Source of the DNA: Inonotus obliquus
Lineage: Eukaryota > Basidiomycota > Agaricomycetes > Hymenochaetales > Hymenochaetaceae
Assembly: GCA_032164295.1 (NCBI GenBank)
Contig: JAJHTX010000005.1
Location: 992,001 to 1,056,000 of the forward strand
Length of the DNA: 64,000 nucleotides
Direction of reading: 5' to 3'
This document shows positions 1 to 10,620 of the stretch, in pieces. Positions within the stretch are counted from its first letter, which is position 1; each line of letters begins with the position of its first letter. The notes under the pieces were generated by a model that worked only from the letters and a program-made list of their open reading frames with translations, had not been told where the DNA came from and did no database searches. Both the position numbers and the translations under genes were made by a program.

Positions 1-387
1 AATTAGCATTTCTGTATAGCGGCATAAAGGCTGAGAAGCCCTCTCGTTAAGCCTCGGTATAGCACCCTGGACCCTCTCGGGATAATATGGCAGATGGATG
101 GCAAGATTTCCTGGAGTTCTGAAGAGACTAGCATTCTTAGAGGCATCGAAGTGACCTTTAGTCCTCGCATCCAGGAAGTAACCCTAGACGTTGCAATCAT
201 TCAAGATTGCCGCGCCCCGTTTCGAGAAGTAAGAAAGAGTTTCCATGTTTTACAGAAGTTGCTGCTTTGATGTTTAGAAAGCAAGCAATGCCTGCTCTTG
301 CGCCATATAAAAATTGTATCTGTCAGCTGCATACCATGCCTGCTTCTTCCATTTAGCATTCAATTTGCATTTGGTCTGTTCTTTTGC
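1..387. other. No gene recognised (left edge)
   Basis: No open frame with recognisable protein similarity, no tRNA-like fold and no repeat end could be supported here. It is the left edge of the AT-rich transposon block. Confidence 0.5.
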
Positions 388-1375
388 TTATGCAAGAAGC
401 GACTCAAGTGACTCGTTAGGGGATCTGGCATGTTCAAAGATACCAAAAGTGCTTGAGACCTCATTGTCATTGATTTCAAATTTTGCAAAGTCCCAAAAAT
501 GCTTTCGCTGCTTGGCTATACACCCTCGAGCCTGCACAATATCTTCCTCCAGCTTCTCCAGTTCAGACCTAAGCCCTCCTAGCTGTGTCTGGTATTCACA
601 GGTAGCATCCTGAGTCACGTATATCAAAAATTCCAAAAGCTGATCATGGGATGGTTGCTGTCCAGCAATCCTCTCAGTAGATAAAATGCTCCATGGAGTC
701 CCCGTGTCCTTCCGCTTCGATACTGGCATGTATCTGTCTTCTGCATTTGAGGATGCCTTCAGTTTGAAGAAGCATTGATGCAATTTTACAAGAAACATAG
801 ATTGGTCAAGCCTTCTTTGCAGAATTACCTCTTGTAGTAGATTGACAGTGTCTTCTGCAGGCTGTATTAGGGCAAAGGCTGCGCATGCCGCATTGTAAAT
901 ACAGCGCACTGTATGGACAGTGTAGTCCCGATACAATATGTAATCAACCTGGGCTGTATCCAGCTGAAAAGGGGCTATCAGCAGATTTATACTCTTCACA
1001 TTGTTACACACAACTTACATTTCCAAATACGCTCGCATCCAGATTGCCTACACTGTTCTGCAAGTTCATGTGGCATTCTCCCATTCTCAACTTTAACTCG
1101 TCCAACTTTTTCTTGTTCTCTCTCTGCATCCTCTTATCTTTGTCTATTTTCATGATTAGCTTGCTTACTGAACTGAGGAGTTTAGATGTCACTTCTTCAT
1201 CATTCGTGCCCTTCTTGTGTAGTATTTCCAGGGAGTCACAAACTTCTCCTTTTGTTTCCTTTGTATTATCAGCTGTGATACTGTCAGAAACTGGTACTTG
1301 ACTAGGAAGGTGGCTGAGATATCTACAGTCTAAACTGTTTGTCTTTATTGAGTCTCTGGACTTTGTGACAGCCAT
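388..1375 (-). CDS. Unrecognised two-exon coiled-coil protein
   Basis: I do not recognise this protein. Exon 1 runs 1375-1019 (119 codons) and exon 2 runs 963-388 (191 codons plus stop). They are separated by a 55-nt intron at 964-1018 with a GTAAGT donor and a TTTTCAG acceptor. The frame is kept exactly across the join, giving about 310 residues. The end of exon 1 is charged and helix-prone (a Lys/Glu/Arg-rich run near residues 80-115), and the C-terminal third (about residues 240-290) is again coiled-coil-like. No signal peptide or membrane segment is seen. It lies among decayed transposons, so it may be a transposon accessory gene or a lineage-specific gene. The intact frame and clean intron argue that it is or recently was functional. 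Confidence 0.5.
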
Positions 1376-2217
1376 CTGAAGACTCTAATCACTCTCTGCA
1401 GCCTCTTCTCCAGATTGTATATCTGTTAATCAAGCATCAGCTATGTTGCCACTGGGAAAGATAGTAGTGTTCATACCTATATTGGCTCCTTCCTGCAAAT
1501 GATACTGTTCCTGTTTCTGTAATGCACTCACTATACTGGTAATTAGCATGACTACTACTGTCTAGAGAGGGGGCCCACAAACTTGAAGGGTGATGAGAAC
1601 TGATGTACCCTTAACTCGTAATGATGGATGGAGAATAAGTTAACACAGTGTGGCTTATCTCCTGTTTGTATTGTTTTATCGTGGGAATATTTTTCCCATC
1701 CCATGAGCCTCTTGTGCTTAGCACAGGCACATCTTAATTTTTGCCAGAAAGTGCTCTTGAACAGTAGATTACGGAAAGGTGGGTGCGTGCAGAAATTGAG
1801 TGATATGTAAAGGGTACCTTATCGAAGAGATGCACACAGAAATTGAGAAATACATAAAGAGATGCCTTATTTTGAAGTATAGAACATTCACTCATTTTGT
1901 CATTCAATTTCTAAAATGGAAGAAAAAAAAACCACCTTTGTTTCCAACCATTGCGATGCCCTATGGCAGAAAAAAATTGACAACAGAGGCCCCTGCAACC
2001 CACCAGCACAGGCCGGTGTAGGTAACAAGGACACCTTCAACCAAGTCCACATTAGTGAAAGAAAAGGGTACTGAGGCCTAACGTAAGTACGTGCCCAGGC
2101 CTCAATACGGTCGTACTCAAAAACCTATTGAAAAGCTCATGAAAGATGTGTGGACATTTATCAGTTTGTAAATGTATTTTTACGCATTTTATTTAGCAGG
2201 CTGAACCACAGGTAAAA
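1376..2217. other. No supported gene
   Basis: Only short frames are present. A lysine-rich open stretch on the plus strand (1800-2021) could be an upstream exon of the next remnant, but no convincing splice join was found. Confidence 0.4.
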
Positions 2218-2778
2218 ACATCTCGTCATGATCTTACTCTCATCTATGAAGAAGATGAAGAGCAAGACGAACCATTGCAGCAAGATATTGCAAATATAGT
2301 TGAAGAAATAGATCCTACTTATCAAGATAAATTGGTGGTCTCCTCTGATTCGGAACTTCTACCTGGTATGTGCGAGCCGGTTTAGAGGTGTGTTCTGATG
2401 ATTTAGCAATTTTACAGGTGATGGGGATAATATTGTGACATCCACACCTATCCAAGCTGGTCGCCGGCCTGCCAATGATGTCTTGAAGCAGCATGCTCCT
2501 TTTATAGCACTTGTCAACAATGGTCGTAGTTTACAAAGGTTGAACATTGGTTCATTTGATACACTGTATGATGTTTGCAGGAACATTGCAGAAATCCTTC
2601 AGCACCACTATGCTTCTATTTCACTTGGTTACATCGCTCCATAGCTCAAACAAACTGCTGCCCAGAAGGTGACACCATGTTATCTCAACTCAAAGGAAGA
2701 GCTCGATGAACTGACTAGAGAAATAGGGGAGTATATTGCAGATCAGAAAAAGAAAAAAAAAGCTAAATGTTATGTGTG
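2218..2778 (+). pseudogene. Remnant of an unclassified gene, part 1
   Basis: An acidic segment (rich in Asp/Glu, about 2240-2365) joins in frame across a 52-nt intron (GTATGT at 2366 to TTTTACAG near 2417) to a second segment ending near 2641. There a TAG interrupts the frame. The frame continues past it with a Lys/Glu-rich stretch to about 2778. The TAG lies where a CAG would keep the frame open, a single C-to-T change. No known domain is recognised. It may be the same original gene as the pieces at 2918-3414. I infer decay from the internal stop. Confidence 0.35.
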
Positions 2779-2917
2779 AGGTTGTATTTCACAACATAAA
2801 TAATGAAATAGTGATTTTCTATATTATATGAAGCTGCTGTGTGTGTCTGATATGTTATCCATTACCTAGGATGGTCTGAAATGTTCCAACTCCACAACAA
2901 ATACAATCAAGCCAACT

Positions 2918-3414
2918 TTGACTGTTCTAAGTACAAATCAGCAAAAGAAGATGAGTTCGGAGGAGGTCCTTGGCTCCACCATACAGGAAATCAGAAGGAA
3001 CCTTGTATGTAATGAGCACTCGCAGGATGTTTGCTTTGTCTGCAATGATGGCAGGCATATTTGCTATAACGTGGCACATTATACTGATCATGCTCGAATG
3101 ATTGTGAGTCCAAAAGTTCAACACTTTATCTAATGGCACACTAACAATATATGAAGTTGGCAGATACATCGGGTGTAATGTCCAGAGAGGTCCCTAGTCA
3201 ACTCAAGTTACTGGACTATTCAAAACTGACAAGAAGGGAAGTGCCACGTACCTCTAGTAATCAGGATTTTGATGATGAGCCAGGATGTGAACAGGAATTC
3301 TACAAACTAGAAAAGGATTGGAAAAAATCTGGATCATCCTCTAGTAGCAGCAATGAATCAACCTGCAAAGGAAGATGGGGGAGGAGCAGATCCCAGAGAA
3401 GTCACCGACATTGA
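2918..3414 (+). pseudogene. Unclassified gene piece with a Cys/His-containing segment
   Basis: Two exons, 2918-3103 and 3157-3414, join in frame across a 53-nt intron (GTGAGT donor, GAAG acceptor), giving about 148 residues. The first exon contains a C-x3-H-x4-C-x2-C pattern followed by an aromatic-rich segment. This layout resembles short repeated hypothetical proteins I associate with agaricomycete genomes, but I cannot name the family. The second exon ends in a serine run and an Arg/His-rich tail. It may belong to the same broken gene as 2218-2778. Confidence 0.35.
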
Positions 3415-3974
3415 AACTATCATTCACCCGAGTCCTATAGACATTGCTGTCACAGTCACTGCCAATCATACTTAACACATCACTGCCATTAGAATGAGCA
3501 CAATCATTGTTTGTCTTCAAGGGAACTGCATGGTCCACCCAAGAAGTATAGACAACTATCAGTATCACCAGTATCTGAGTTTTAAAGCTACCCTCTGGTT
3601 GATGTCTGGTTGAAAACTTGCGAGGATGACACAGAATGAGGCTGAGATAAATGCAATTATATAGAACTTTCAGATATGCTAAAAAAGAACAGTTATATAT
3701 GGGTTGATCCAGTATTTGTGCAACTATCCATGTCAGATATACTTACAATAGCAGAACAGGATAGTGTATAGGTCAGTCATGGGCTAGCTACTTCTGTCCT
3801 CTACTTTACAAAGAAAGACATTGGTAGAATTTAAAGGAAAGGTAGATACTAGACTAGTACAAGTAAAGAATCAGTTGCAAAATACAGTAAATGATGATGA
3901 TACAAACTTCTGGTCTCTTTTAACAACAAACTCTGCAAAGGCTCGCGCCAAATGCATATTTGATGATCACACAG
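3415..3974. other. No supported gene
   Basis: No frame with recognisable similarity. This is where the C-terminal third of the adjacent Tc1-like transposase would be expected, but it is not recognisable. Confidence 0.4.
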
Positions 3975-4948
3975 TCAAGTTAGCACAACAATAGGTAGAT
4001 GACAAGGAGGAAGCCGACCTGGACTCTATGAGTTGACAAATTGCAGGAGCCTTGTGTATTAGAACAGTTGTCCATAACGATCATGGACCTTGGTGTGGAG
4101 AATGGGTTCATTTTATCCAAAAGACCAGCAATGAACTCTGCAAAGAGATTTGCATTGAACGCATTTTCAATGACCACACAGTCAACCACCCCATCAAGAG
4201 TGATAGTGGGTAGCAAGGAATACCTGTATTCATTTGATAGACCAGGTGGTCTGTGAAGAATCCAGGGCATTGACACACCACTTTCCTCTTGTGAAGAAGT
4301 GCTTCTGACAAGCTCGTTTGCCTTCAAGCGCCCATGCTTGATTTCAAATATAAAGTCTAATGATCACATGTGCTTTCATCCATAAACACCAGCTACTCGG
4401 ATGTGTAACGAGTTCTAATTCATGCCTAATAATGTGTGTGCTATGTTTTGCTCCATTCTAGAGTAACCTTTGAGATCTGAGACGCATTGTGTTAGCATAT
4501 CCTGCACCACCTAAACAAGTAGACGGAGCGATTACTTTCTTCAGCCTGAAGCCCGCGCGTCTCAATGCCCTATATATAGTTGAGTCTGAAACATCTTTCT
4601 CTTATCTCTCTTGCAAAATTCCCTTCAGTTCATCCAAATAGAGGTTGTTTCGGTTTACCAATAAACCGATTAGAAACTATGCACTACGTATGAGAGGCTA
4701 CATGTTGACTGCTCAGAGTAATGACTTGTCTCTGTGTTGATGTAATCCAGAACCCTAGGCCTTCCATAGTTCACCAGAACCTCCGTTGACATAGTCCCAT
4801 TATGATTGAACTGCTGAATGATTCTGAATATCGTACATTCCAGAATTCCCATCCACTGCAAGCGCTGTGCGACAAAAATTCCACTTCAATAGATCCTTAT
4901 AATGCATTCTTTCAAGTTGTTGGAAATTCTGCGGCGACGTCGGGCCAT
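3975..4948 (-). pseudogene. Broken Tc1/mariner-type (DDE_3-like) transposase, copy A
   Basis: Read on the minus strand from an ATG at 4948, the N-terminus is Arg-rich (begins MARRRRRIS). It is followed by a helix-turn-helix-like segment ending in the GRPR motif typical of Tc1-type DNA-binding domains (about 4750). A DDE catalytic core follows. The first Asp lies in a DESTC motif near 4380 and the second in an MDNC motif near 4075. Between them is the conserved RYSLLPTITLDG block. An in-frame TGA lies near 4895 and another stop follows the first Asp. A frameshift follows MDNC, because the expected IHK...LIESR continuation is in another frame. The third acidic residue region is missing. The copy is related to the one at 17045-18475 and cannot code for an active enzyme. 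Confidence 0.7.
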
Positions 4949-5725
4949 ACAAGTTATTGGAAGATGAGAGTAAGAGTAAGAGTAAGATGTGCTATTGACA
5001 CATCTTGCTATCTATCTGGCACACATTTGATTATCACACTCATCCATCACTTGCACAACACCCTCACTTATTCTACAACCCCCACCGAGTATCATTCTTC
5101 ATGTGGTCCTGCTATCGCCCCTCTTTTGTTGTGCAGTAGCAAGTGACGGAACAGCTAACTGCAAAGAAAATATGTAAGCCAACTAACAACTTCACATTAT
5201 CACATTACTAGTCCTGTTGTCGTTGCTGTCCTAGGGTATCACACCTAATTTTTCCAACTGCATGCACCCTGCTCAGTCCAGCTTTCTATCTTAGGCTTGG
5301 GCAGAGCTGTTGATGTAACAGATAGGCCGAGAAAGCAGATGTTGTAGAGTTATGTTAGAATATAGGACGATCAAGACAAAGTGATGATTGGAACAAGTGA
5401 GAATGTTCTCTTTTCCACCAGGGCATGTGTGTGTATATTGGTATCACCAGAAGTGCATTTTTGAGGAGATTTTTTTGGTGCTAGAATTATGTCCATGCAT
5501 GCAATATTGACTAAGAAATTGATGCGTTAGTGCATTTTTGAGTGCTGAGAGCATGACGCATGTCAAAAAAAGCACGTAAAGACCCGACTGCCAATATTTT
5601 TGCAAATAGCTGTAACTAAAGTTTGACGCATGATCACCGACTTATCAGAATGAGATCAGGCTCCCAAAAGCATTGCTTTGAACCGCTGCTAATTCTTATA
5701 TATATATCAACAGTACTTTTACTGG
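4949..5725. repeat. Putative 5' flank of Tc1-like copy A, with an end motif shared with copy B
   Basis: A stretch of about 38 bases at 5585-5622 (starting GACTGCCAATATTTTTGCAA) has a close match at 19052-19088. Both lie about 570-640 bases upstream of the two transposase starts, as expected for the terminal part of one transposon family. A short AGAGTAAG tandem repeat is at about 4965-4985. No gene is supported. Confidence 0.4.
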
Positions 5726-6196
5726 GTGATTGTGTTCTTCTATGAGATCTATTATAGAAAAGAGATGCTCAAGCAGCTTCAAAAGCTCCTTGAACTTGGA
5801 AGTGAATATCAAAAGGAGGAGGTGACAAGATTAATGACCAAGCTGGAGCAGATCAGAATAGCAAACAAGGCTGTCAAGCATAGATTTGCAAACTTGAATC
5901 TGGAGTTGGGCATTTTCTCAAGTCATTTGATTCATTCATCTGGTGCATCGATTTCTGATAAATGCCAAGCAGACTCTCTTTCCACGGTATTTACAGAATT
6001 AGATATGAACAATGCCAACTCTTACATTAAGTTAAAGAAGAAAGTGTTTTGTATGCACAGCGAGATTTTGATTTTCAATAACAAACTAACAACAATTCTA
6101 AACCTAATGCACTTAGGTGACAATTTCTTCCTCTATCATACGGACCAGAGCTTTTCTGAATTCTGGAAAAGGCTTTGTTTCTGTAGAACTGAGTAA
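5726..6196 (+). CDS. Unrecognised coiled-coil ORF
   Basis: An intact frame of at most 156 codons. The stretch from about residue 12 to 55 is Lys/Glu/Leu-rich with heptad-like spacing, which suggests a coiled coil. The remainder has no recognised domain. No splice partner could be defined and the true start is uncertain. It may be a fragment of a transposon-associated gene. Its AT-rich composition matches the surrounding block. Confidence 0.25.
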   Translation: MIVFFYEIYYRKEMLKQLQKLLELGSEYQKEEVTRLMTKLEQIRIANKAVKHRFANLNLELGIFSSHLIHSSGASISDKCQADSLSTVFTELDMNNANSYIKLKKKVFCMHSEILIFNNKLTTILNLMHLGDNFFLYHTDQSFSEFWKRLCFCRTE

Positions 6197-7448
6197 ATCT
6201 TAAATTATGTTGATCTGAGTTCTGGGGTGGAGATTTAGAAGAAGTATTTCTAGCCGATGAAGGGAGCTACGTGTGGCTGAGCCCAGTATCAAGCCCAGTA
6301 TCCCATTCTATGCTTACCCTATGCTACAGTACGGTCCCATCTACACCTTCCAGTATCCACCAGCACACTCAGAGAAACCATTGGTTCTAATTCTTAAAGT
6401 ATTGAACACCGAGAGTACCAGTACTGAGCACCAAGAAACCCGGTACCAAGAGTGCTGAGAGTGCTGAGTGCCGAGAAACTTGGTACTGAGACATTTTGAC
6501 AATTCAACATGCTCTCATAACATCGATCAGACATCTCTCTCTCTCTGGTATTTATTCCTGATGGTTGGACTATGCATGCCGATTCTTTGGAGAAGCTCGA
6601 GGTCAGCATCTGTTAAGGTTTTTGGGTCTAGTACCACCGGAAACACATCAGTATCGATTAGCAGAGGTGCAGATCTCTTATCCTGAGAACTTTTCATCCA
6701 GTGATACTATATGCTATGTTTTCATTGGTGTCTTGTCCTACCTAACCCTTTCTTGTTGTCCCTCTGATGGCACTGCTATTTTCACTTTCCTTGTTACTTT
6801 TTTCTACAGACTTTTCTGTGTTTTAATCTTTCTTTTTACTTTCTCCTTTGGGACTTATAAGCTAACTACGGTATAGTAGTATAAATATCTCCTCCTGTAC
6901 GTAGTAGCTCTTCAGATAATCTTAGGAGTTAGCCTCTAGCATGAGGGCTTGGGTTTCCTCACCTCTTCTCAGTCTCTTCTCAGCTTCATCTTGAGTTTTG
7001 TCCTAGTCCCATCTCAGTTCTATTTCCAGTGAACCTCAGGAGTTAGCCTCCTGTGCAAGGGCTCAGGTTTACTTCTCAGCTACCAGTCTACCTTATTCAG
7101 TCTCTTGCTATACCGCCCCGTACTAGCTGTTTTCTTGCAGTATCAATCTGTACCAACATTTTTCCCACAGTACCAACCTTTTGTTATTCTTTGTATTCTG
7201 CACATCCACCTTTTGTTTCTGTACTAAGCTCTTATTTTACAATATTTCTTCATATACCAATTCTGTTCATTCAAGTACCGACCTGTACCAACATTTTCCC
7301 CACAGTACCAACCCTCTTGATTCCAGACAAGAACATATCCTCTCTGACGTCTAGCTGGTCCAGCACTCTATTATTCCTTTAACTCCCCTTACATCCCCCT
7401 TCTACAGACAACAAGTACCATAAGTGTACTGGATAAGTACTGCCTCAT
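6197..7448. repeat. GTACC/GTATC-rich non-coding stretch
   Basis: The sequence is unusually dense in GTACC, GTACT and GTATC words (for example around 6330-6480 and 7080-7500). It also holds a partial internal duplication: the words GGAGTTAGCCTC and AGGGCT recur at about 6925-6955 and 7038-7066. A TATA-like word lies near 6878. No gene is supported. It could be a decayed non-coding transposon or LTR. Confidence 0.35.
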
Positions 7449-7707
7449 TTGGCCCTCCTCCTTTCTTATACCATACACTCCTTGACTGGTACCTCCAGTA
7501 CTAGCAACAATCTCACACATTTACCGAATGTGTATATTTTGAAGGACTGGTGTCTTTACATGTTAACCTTCTTAACATTGCTTGAGATATATCTGAAACA
7601 ACTAGGCAATGATCTTCTGAATGAAGAGAACATCACCTCTGGCACTGGCAACACCAACAAGAAGAAGAACTTCTGGCCTTTGGTTGGTGTGCATGCCTTA
7701 TGGTTAC
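7449..7707 (+). pseudogene. 5' part of an ORF interrupted by the retrotransposon
   Basis: An open frame runs to 7707, where the 5' LTR begins. If the element and one copy of its target duplication are removed, the frame continues without a stop into 16339-16503, joining ...HALWLL to FNLMPKVEAK... The product is unrecognised, with Lys-rich and hydrophobic stretches. The true start upstream is not clear. The 259 bp left of the insertion plus 165 bp right of it would give a single open frame of about 140 codons from the first possible start. Confidence 0.45.
7703..7707. repeat. Target-site duplication (left), GTTAC
   Basis: GTTAC lies immediately before the TGTCAC start of the 5' LTR and is repeated immediately after the 3' LTR at 16334-16338. 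Five base pairs is the usual duplication length for Ty3/gypsy integrases. Confidence 0.85.
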
Positions 7708-8190
7708 TGTCACAATATCTTTTCATTTTCCTCAAAATGGCCTTCCTTTCATTTTTGTCAATGCATATTTACATTCTTTTAACCACATTCCTTACTTAAT
7801 ACATAAAGACTTAGCTAATTACAATTTATAACAACCTTATCTCTTTCTGTTTCTCATTACTCATCTTCGCTAACTAATTATTCTTCTTTCTATTTAACCC
7901 GACGACACTTACTCATCTTTATTCATTCCTGCTGACTCATCGGGCTCCATTGTTCATTTGTTCTTATTTACTTGCTGCTGCGCAGCACCTATTTAGAGTA
8001 GAACTTACTCGTGACCAAAATGTATATAAGGCTGGGTCAGAGAGTTAGGGATTCCTCACTCTCTTGTTCTAGTACTATCACCTACGTCGCAGACTACGGT
8101 CTTTTGTGATTTAGTGGTAGCTTGTTCTTTTGCGATAGTCGATGTCTCTGATCCCTGCAATCGACATCACCGACAACGCAGAGTGTAACA
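7708..8190 (+). repeat. 5' LTR
   Basis: Begins TGTCACAA and ends GTAACA, so it has the TG...CA ends of LTRs. It aligns over its full length with 15795-16333 apart from 56 extra bases in the 3' copy. It carries a TATA box and the expected transcription start region. Confidence 0.95.
8023..8068 (+). promoter_or_regulatory. LTR promoter: TATA box and start of R with self-primer
   Basis: TATATAA at 8023-8029 is followed about 35 bases later by ACTCTCTTGTT at 8058-8068, the position where transcription should begin. These 11 bases are the exact reverse complement of the primer-binding site at 8192-8202. The same arrangement is kept in the 3' LTR (TATATAA at 16110-16116, ACTCTCTTGTT at 16145-16155). 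Confidence 0.7.
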
Positions 8191-8191
8191 C

Positions 8192-8202
8192 AACAAGAGA
8201 GT
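8192..8202 (+). promoter_or_regulatory. Primer-binding site, self-primer type
   Basis: AACAAGAGAGT begins two bases after the end of the 5' LTR. It does not start with TGG, as a site for the CCA end of a tRNA would. Instead it is perfectly complementary to ACTCTCTTGTT in the LTR just downstream of the TATA box. In Tf1 of fission yeast and its relatives the first 11 bases of the transcript prime reverse transcription in this way. Confidence 0.65.
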
Positions 8203-10620
8203 CTCTTTTACCTCATATCGTAGTTGACGACATTAACAACAACTAACTCGTACGTGTCTCTGACATCCTCCGTTCCACCTCTGTTTCTCTTGTTGTCGAA
8301 GTTGGTCAGTAGATAGTTGTTGGACCTCTGAGACATTTGTGTACCTACTGCCAGTGAAGTGTTGTCCCACGTCCTTGCTTGATGTTGACTAGACACCACT
8401 CTCTGACAGTGCTACCATCGGTTATCGCTTGCAACAAGAAAGCCCAGTAGTGCCTAGCAGTTATTAGATGTTGGAAGGTTGTTCTTTGAAGAGTTCACGT
8501 GCTATCTGAACGTTGAGTCGATCAACGTTGCATGTCTGGTGTACCGTGTTCCCTCCGCAAGTATATCAGTTTAATCAAGTTGTATCCAATGCATGCTGTC
8601 TTCGGATATTACCTAGACAATAACAAATGCTTAGTCCCCTTCGACATTGGAATCTACTTCGACGATCCACACCGCTTCCATCGTGTACTCATCTCTTGGG
8701 TACTGACATTTTGCATCGACAAACTGTGGACACCGATATTAAACAGATACTCTCCTTGTGATCATCGCTGACATTAAACAACCTGGCTCCTCAATGTCGC
8801 TGCCATCAGAACTATTATAAACCCAAGTCGTATATCATCCCGTTGAATGTGCGAGAACGCGGCCGGTATCAGAAGTACCGGATGAGGGGGGTACGATTTA
8901 GATACGTTGGGAGAGCCGGTACGTGGCGGTACTAAGTCGTACAGTCACAGACAAGTCGTCAAGAGAGAATTGTTGGGCCTGGCTGGATTGATGAGTACAG
9001 GAGGCTATAGGTGACCACTCAAGAGGCGAGGTATCAGGAGACGATTAATACCGAGACGAATCCGTTGATACCGAGTCATCTGGTGTCCGGTATCACGGTA
9101 GAGAGAACGAAGCAGTAGAGAAGGTGAGCTGAGGGGGTGTTTCTGATGGGACTAGTAACGAGACGAGAGGCGAGGGTGACGAAGACAATAACGATGACTA
9201 CCGGTATTGATACCGGCGACTACGAGACGAGACGAATGAACGGGGGCTTGAACGAGATGAGCAAAACCCGGACCTTCACTCTGGAAGTTCCTCTCCGATT
9301 AGCTCCCTTGCTACAGTAGAACATGCAGGCTATAAATACCATAATACCGTAGCCATTCAAGATACCAAATGGGGGGTTTTTACAAGTCGAATCGTACCGT
9401 AATCCGGTACAAGAAATGGAACATAAAGTCGAATTGAATGTAAAATTATAATCAGGGGAAACATAAGATGATGAATGAATAAGAAGTTTTATCAGGGGGT
9501 AGCTAAGAATAGGGTGGGACGAGACAAGAACCCAATGAAAACTCACGACGAGTGATACCGAGGTAGGGCGGCAATACCGACGTCGACCAGCGCTAAAATA
9601 AGAATGTGTCTCAAGCTACCGCATGGGCGCTCCTAGCGATGTCCCTGTCGTAGGAGAAGCACGTCATCCTGATTTACCTTTGTTCCGGTATCATGATCCG
9701 TGCAGCGTCAGTCTGGGCGTCTACCGATCGATCGGACAGCGTGCTCCGATGTTGATGTGTCAGTAACAACCCAACCTTGGCAATGGGGTACTCTACCGCT
9801 CGGTACCAATCAGTACCCTGGGATCGTCCCTGAGCATCAACGAGATCGCTCGAGCCCCTCGATATCGATCGGTACGCGTTGCCTGACTCGACTGGGCATT
9901 GCTTGGCTTCCCCTCCGAGTCAGATCGATGGCCTCCTCCGAGATCAAAGTAGCATACGGCGGACTTGATTCATTTCCCAACCTTCCTCTCGATGTAGATC
10001 TCTGAGGGCGTGGTCTCGACCTAGCACACGTTACGAACTCCGGTACAGGAGCGGACCATCGGTATCAACACCGGTATCATTGGTATCGACGCATGGCGGT
10101 TCCGAAGGGCATACCGTCGGACTGGGAGCTTCGACCATGATCCAACTCTTCGCAGCAACGTATGGCAGACCGATCGTAGCTTTGTGAGCCTTTCCCTCTG
10201 GTATGGGCTGTCGAGGGCGTAGTACCGACTAGATGTGGACTATTAAGCATCGGTATCAGGATGGGTGGACGGTACGGTATCGGTATCATCGGTATCAAAG
10301 TCTGGTGGTTCGGTACTGTGATGGAAGACGGGCGTAGGGATTGGTGATTTGGTATTGGCGCAGAAGTCTGGCTAAACATATGCAGGACCAGTTCTCAATC
10401 GTTCTTAGCCTTGTCGAATCGCAGAAGCCTCATACTTTGTTGGAACTGCAGGCATAGATAGGACGGCAGAAGTACCGTGGTCCGAAGAGAAGTAAGAAGC
10501 GGTAGAATCACAGAAGTATTGTTAATTGGAAGAAGCGGTAGAATCGCAGAATTAAGCCCATATCGATCGTAGCCTCCGGTATTACTCTTTACCGTTCAAT
10601 TGGCTTGACTACGACCCTAA
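8203..10620 (+). other. Long leader of the retrotransposon, rich in CCGGTATC/GGTACCG words
   Basis: About 2.4 kb lies between the primer-binding site and gag, which is much longer than usual. From about 8870 to 10600 it is GC-richer than its surroundings. There it is packed with GGTAC, GGTATC, GATACCG and GTACCG words, several tens of them, with clusters at 10065-10095 and 10240-10315. No coding frame is supported. It may be a packaging or regulatory leader, or a separate sequence captured by the element. Confidence 0.5.

Noticed and set aside
314..613. 99-codon plus-strand frame
   Set aside because: It is the antisense shadow of exon 2 of the coiled-coil gene on the minus strand.
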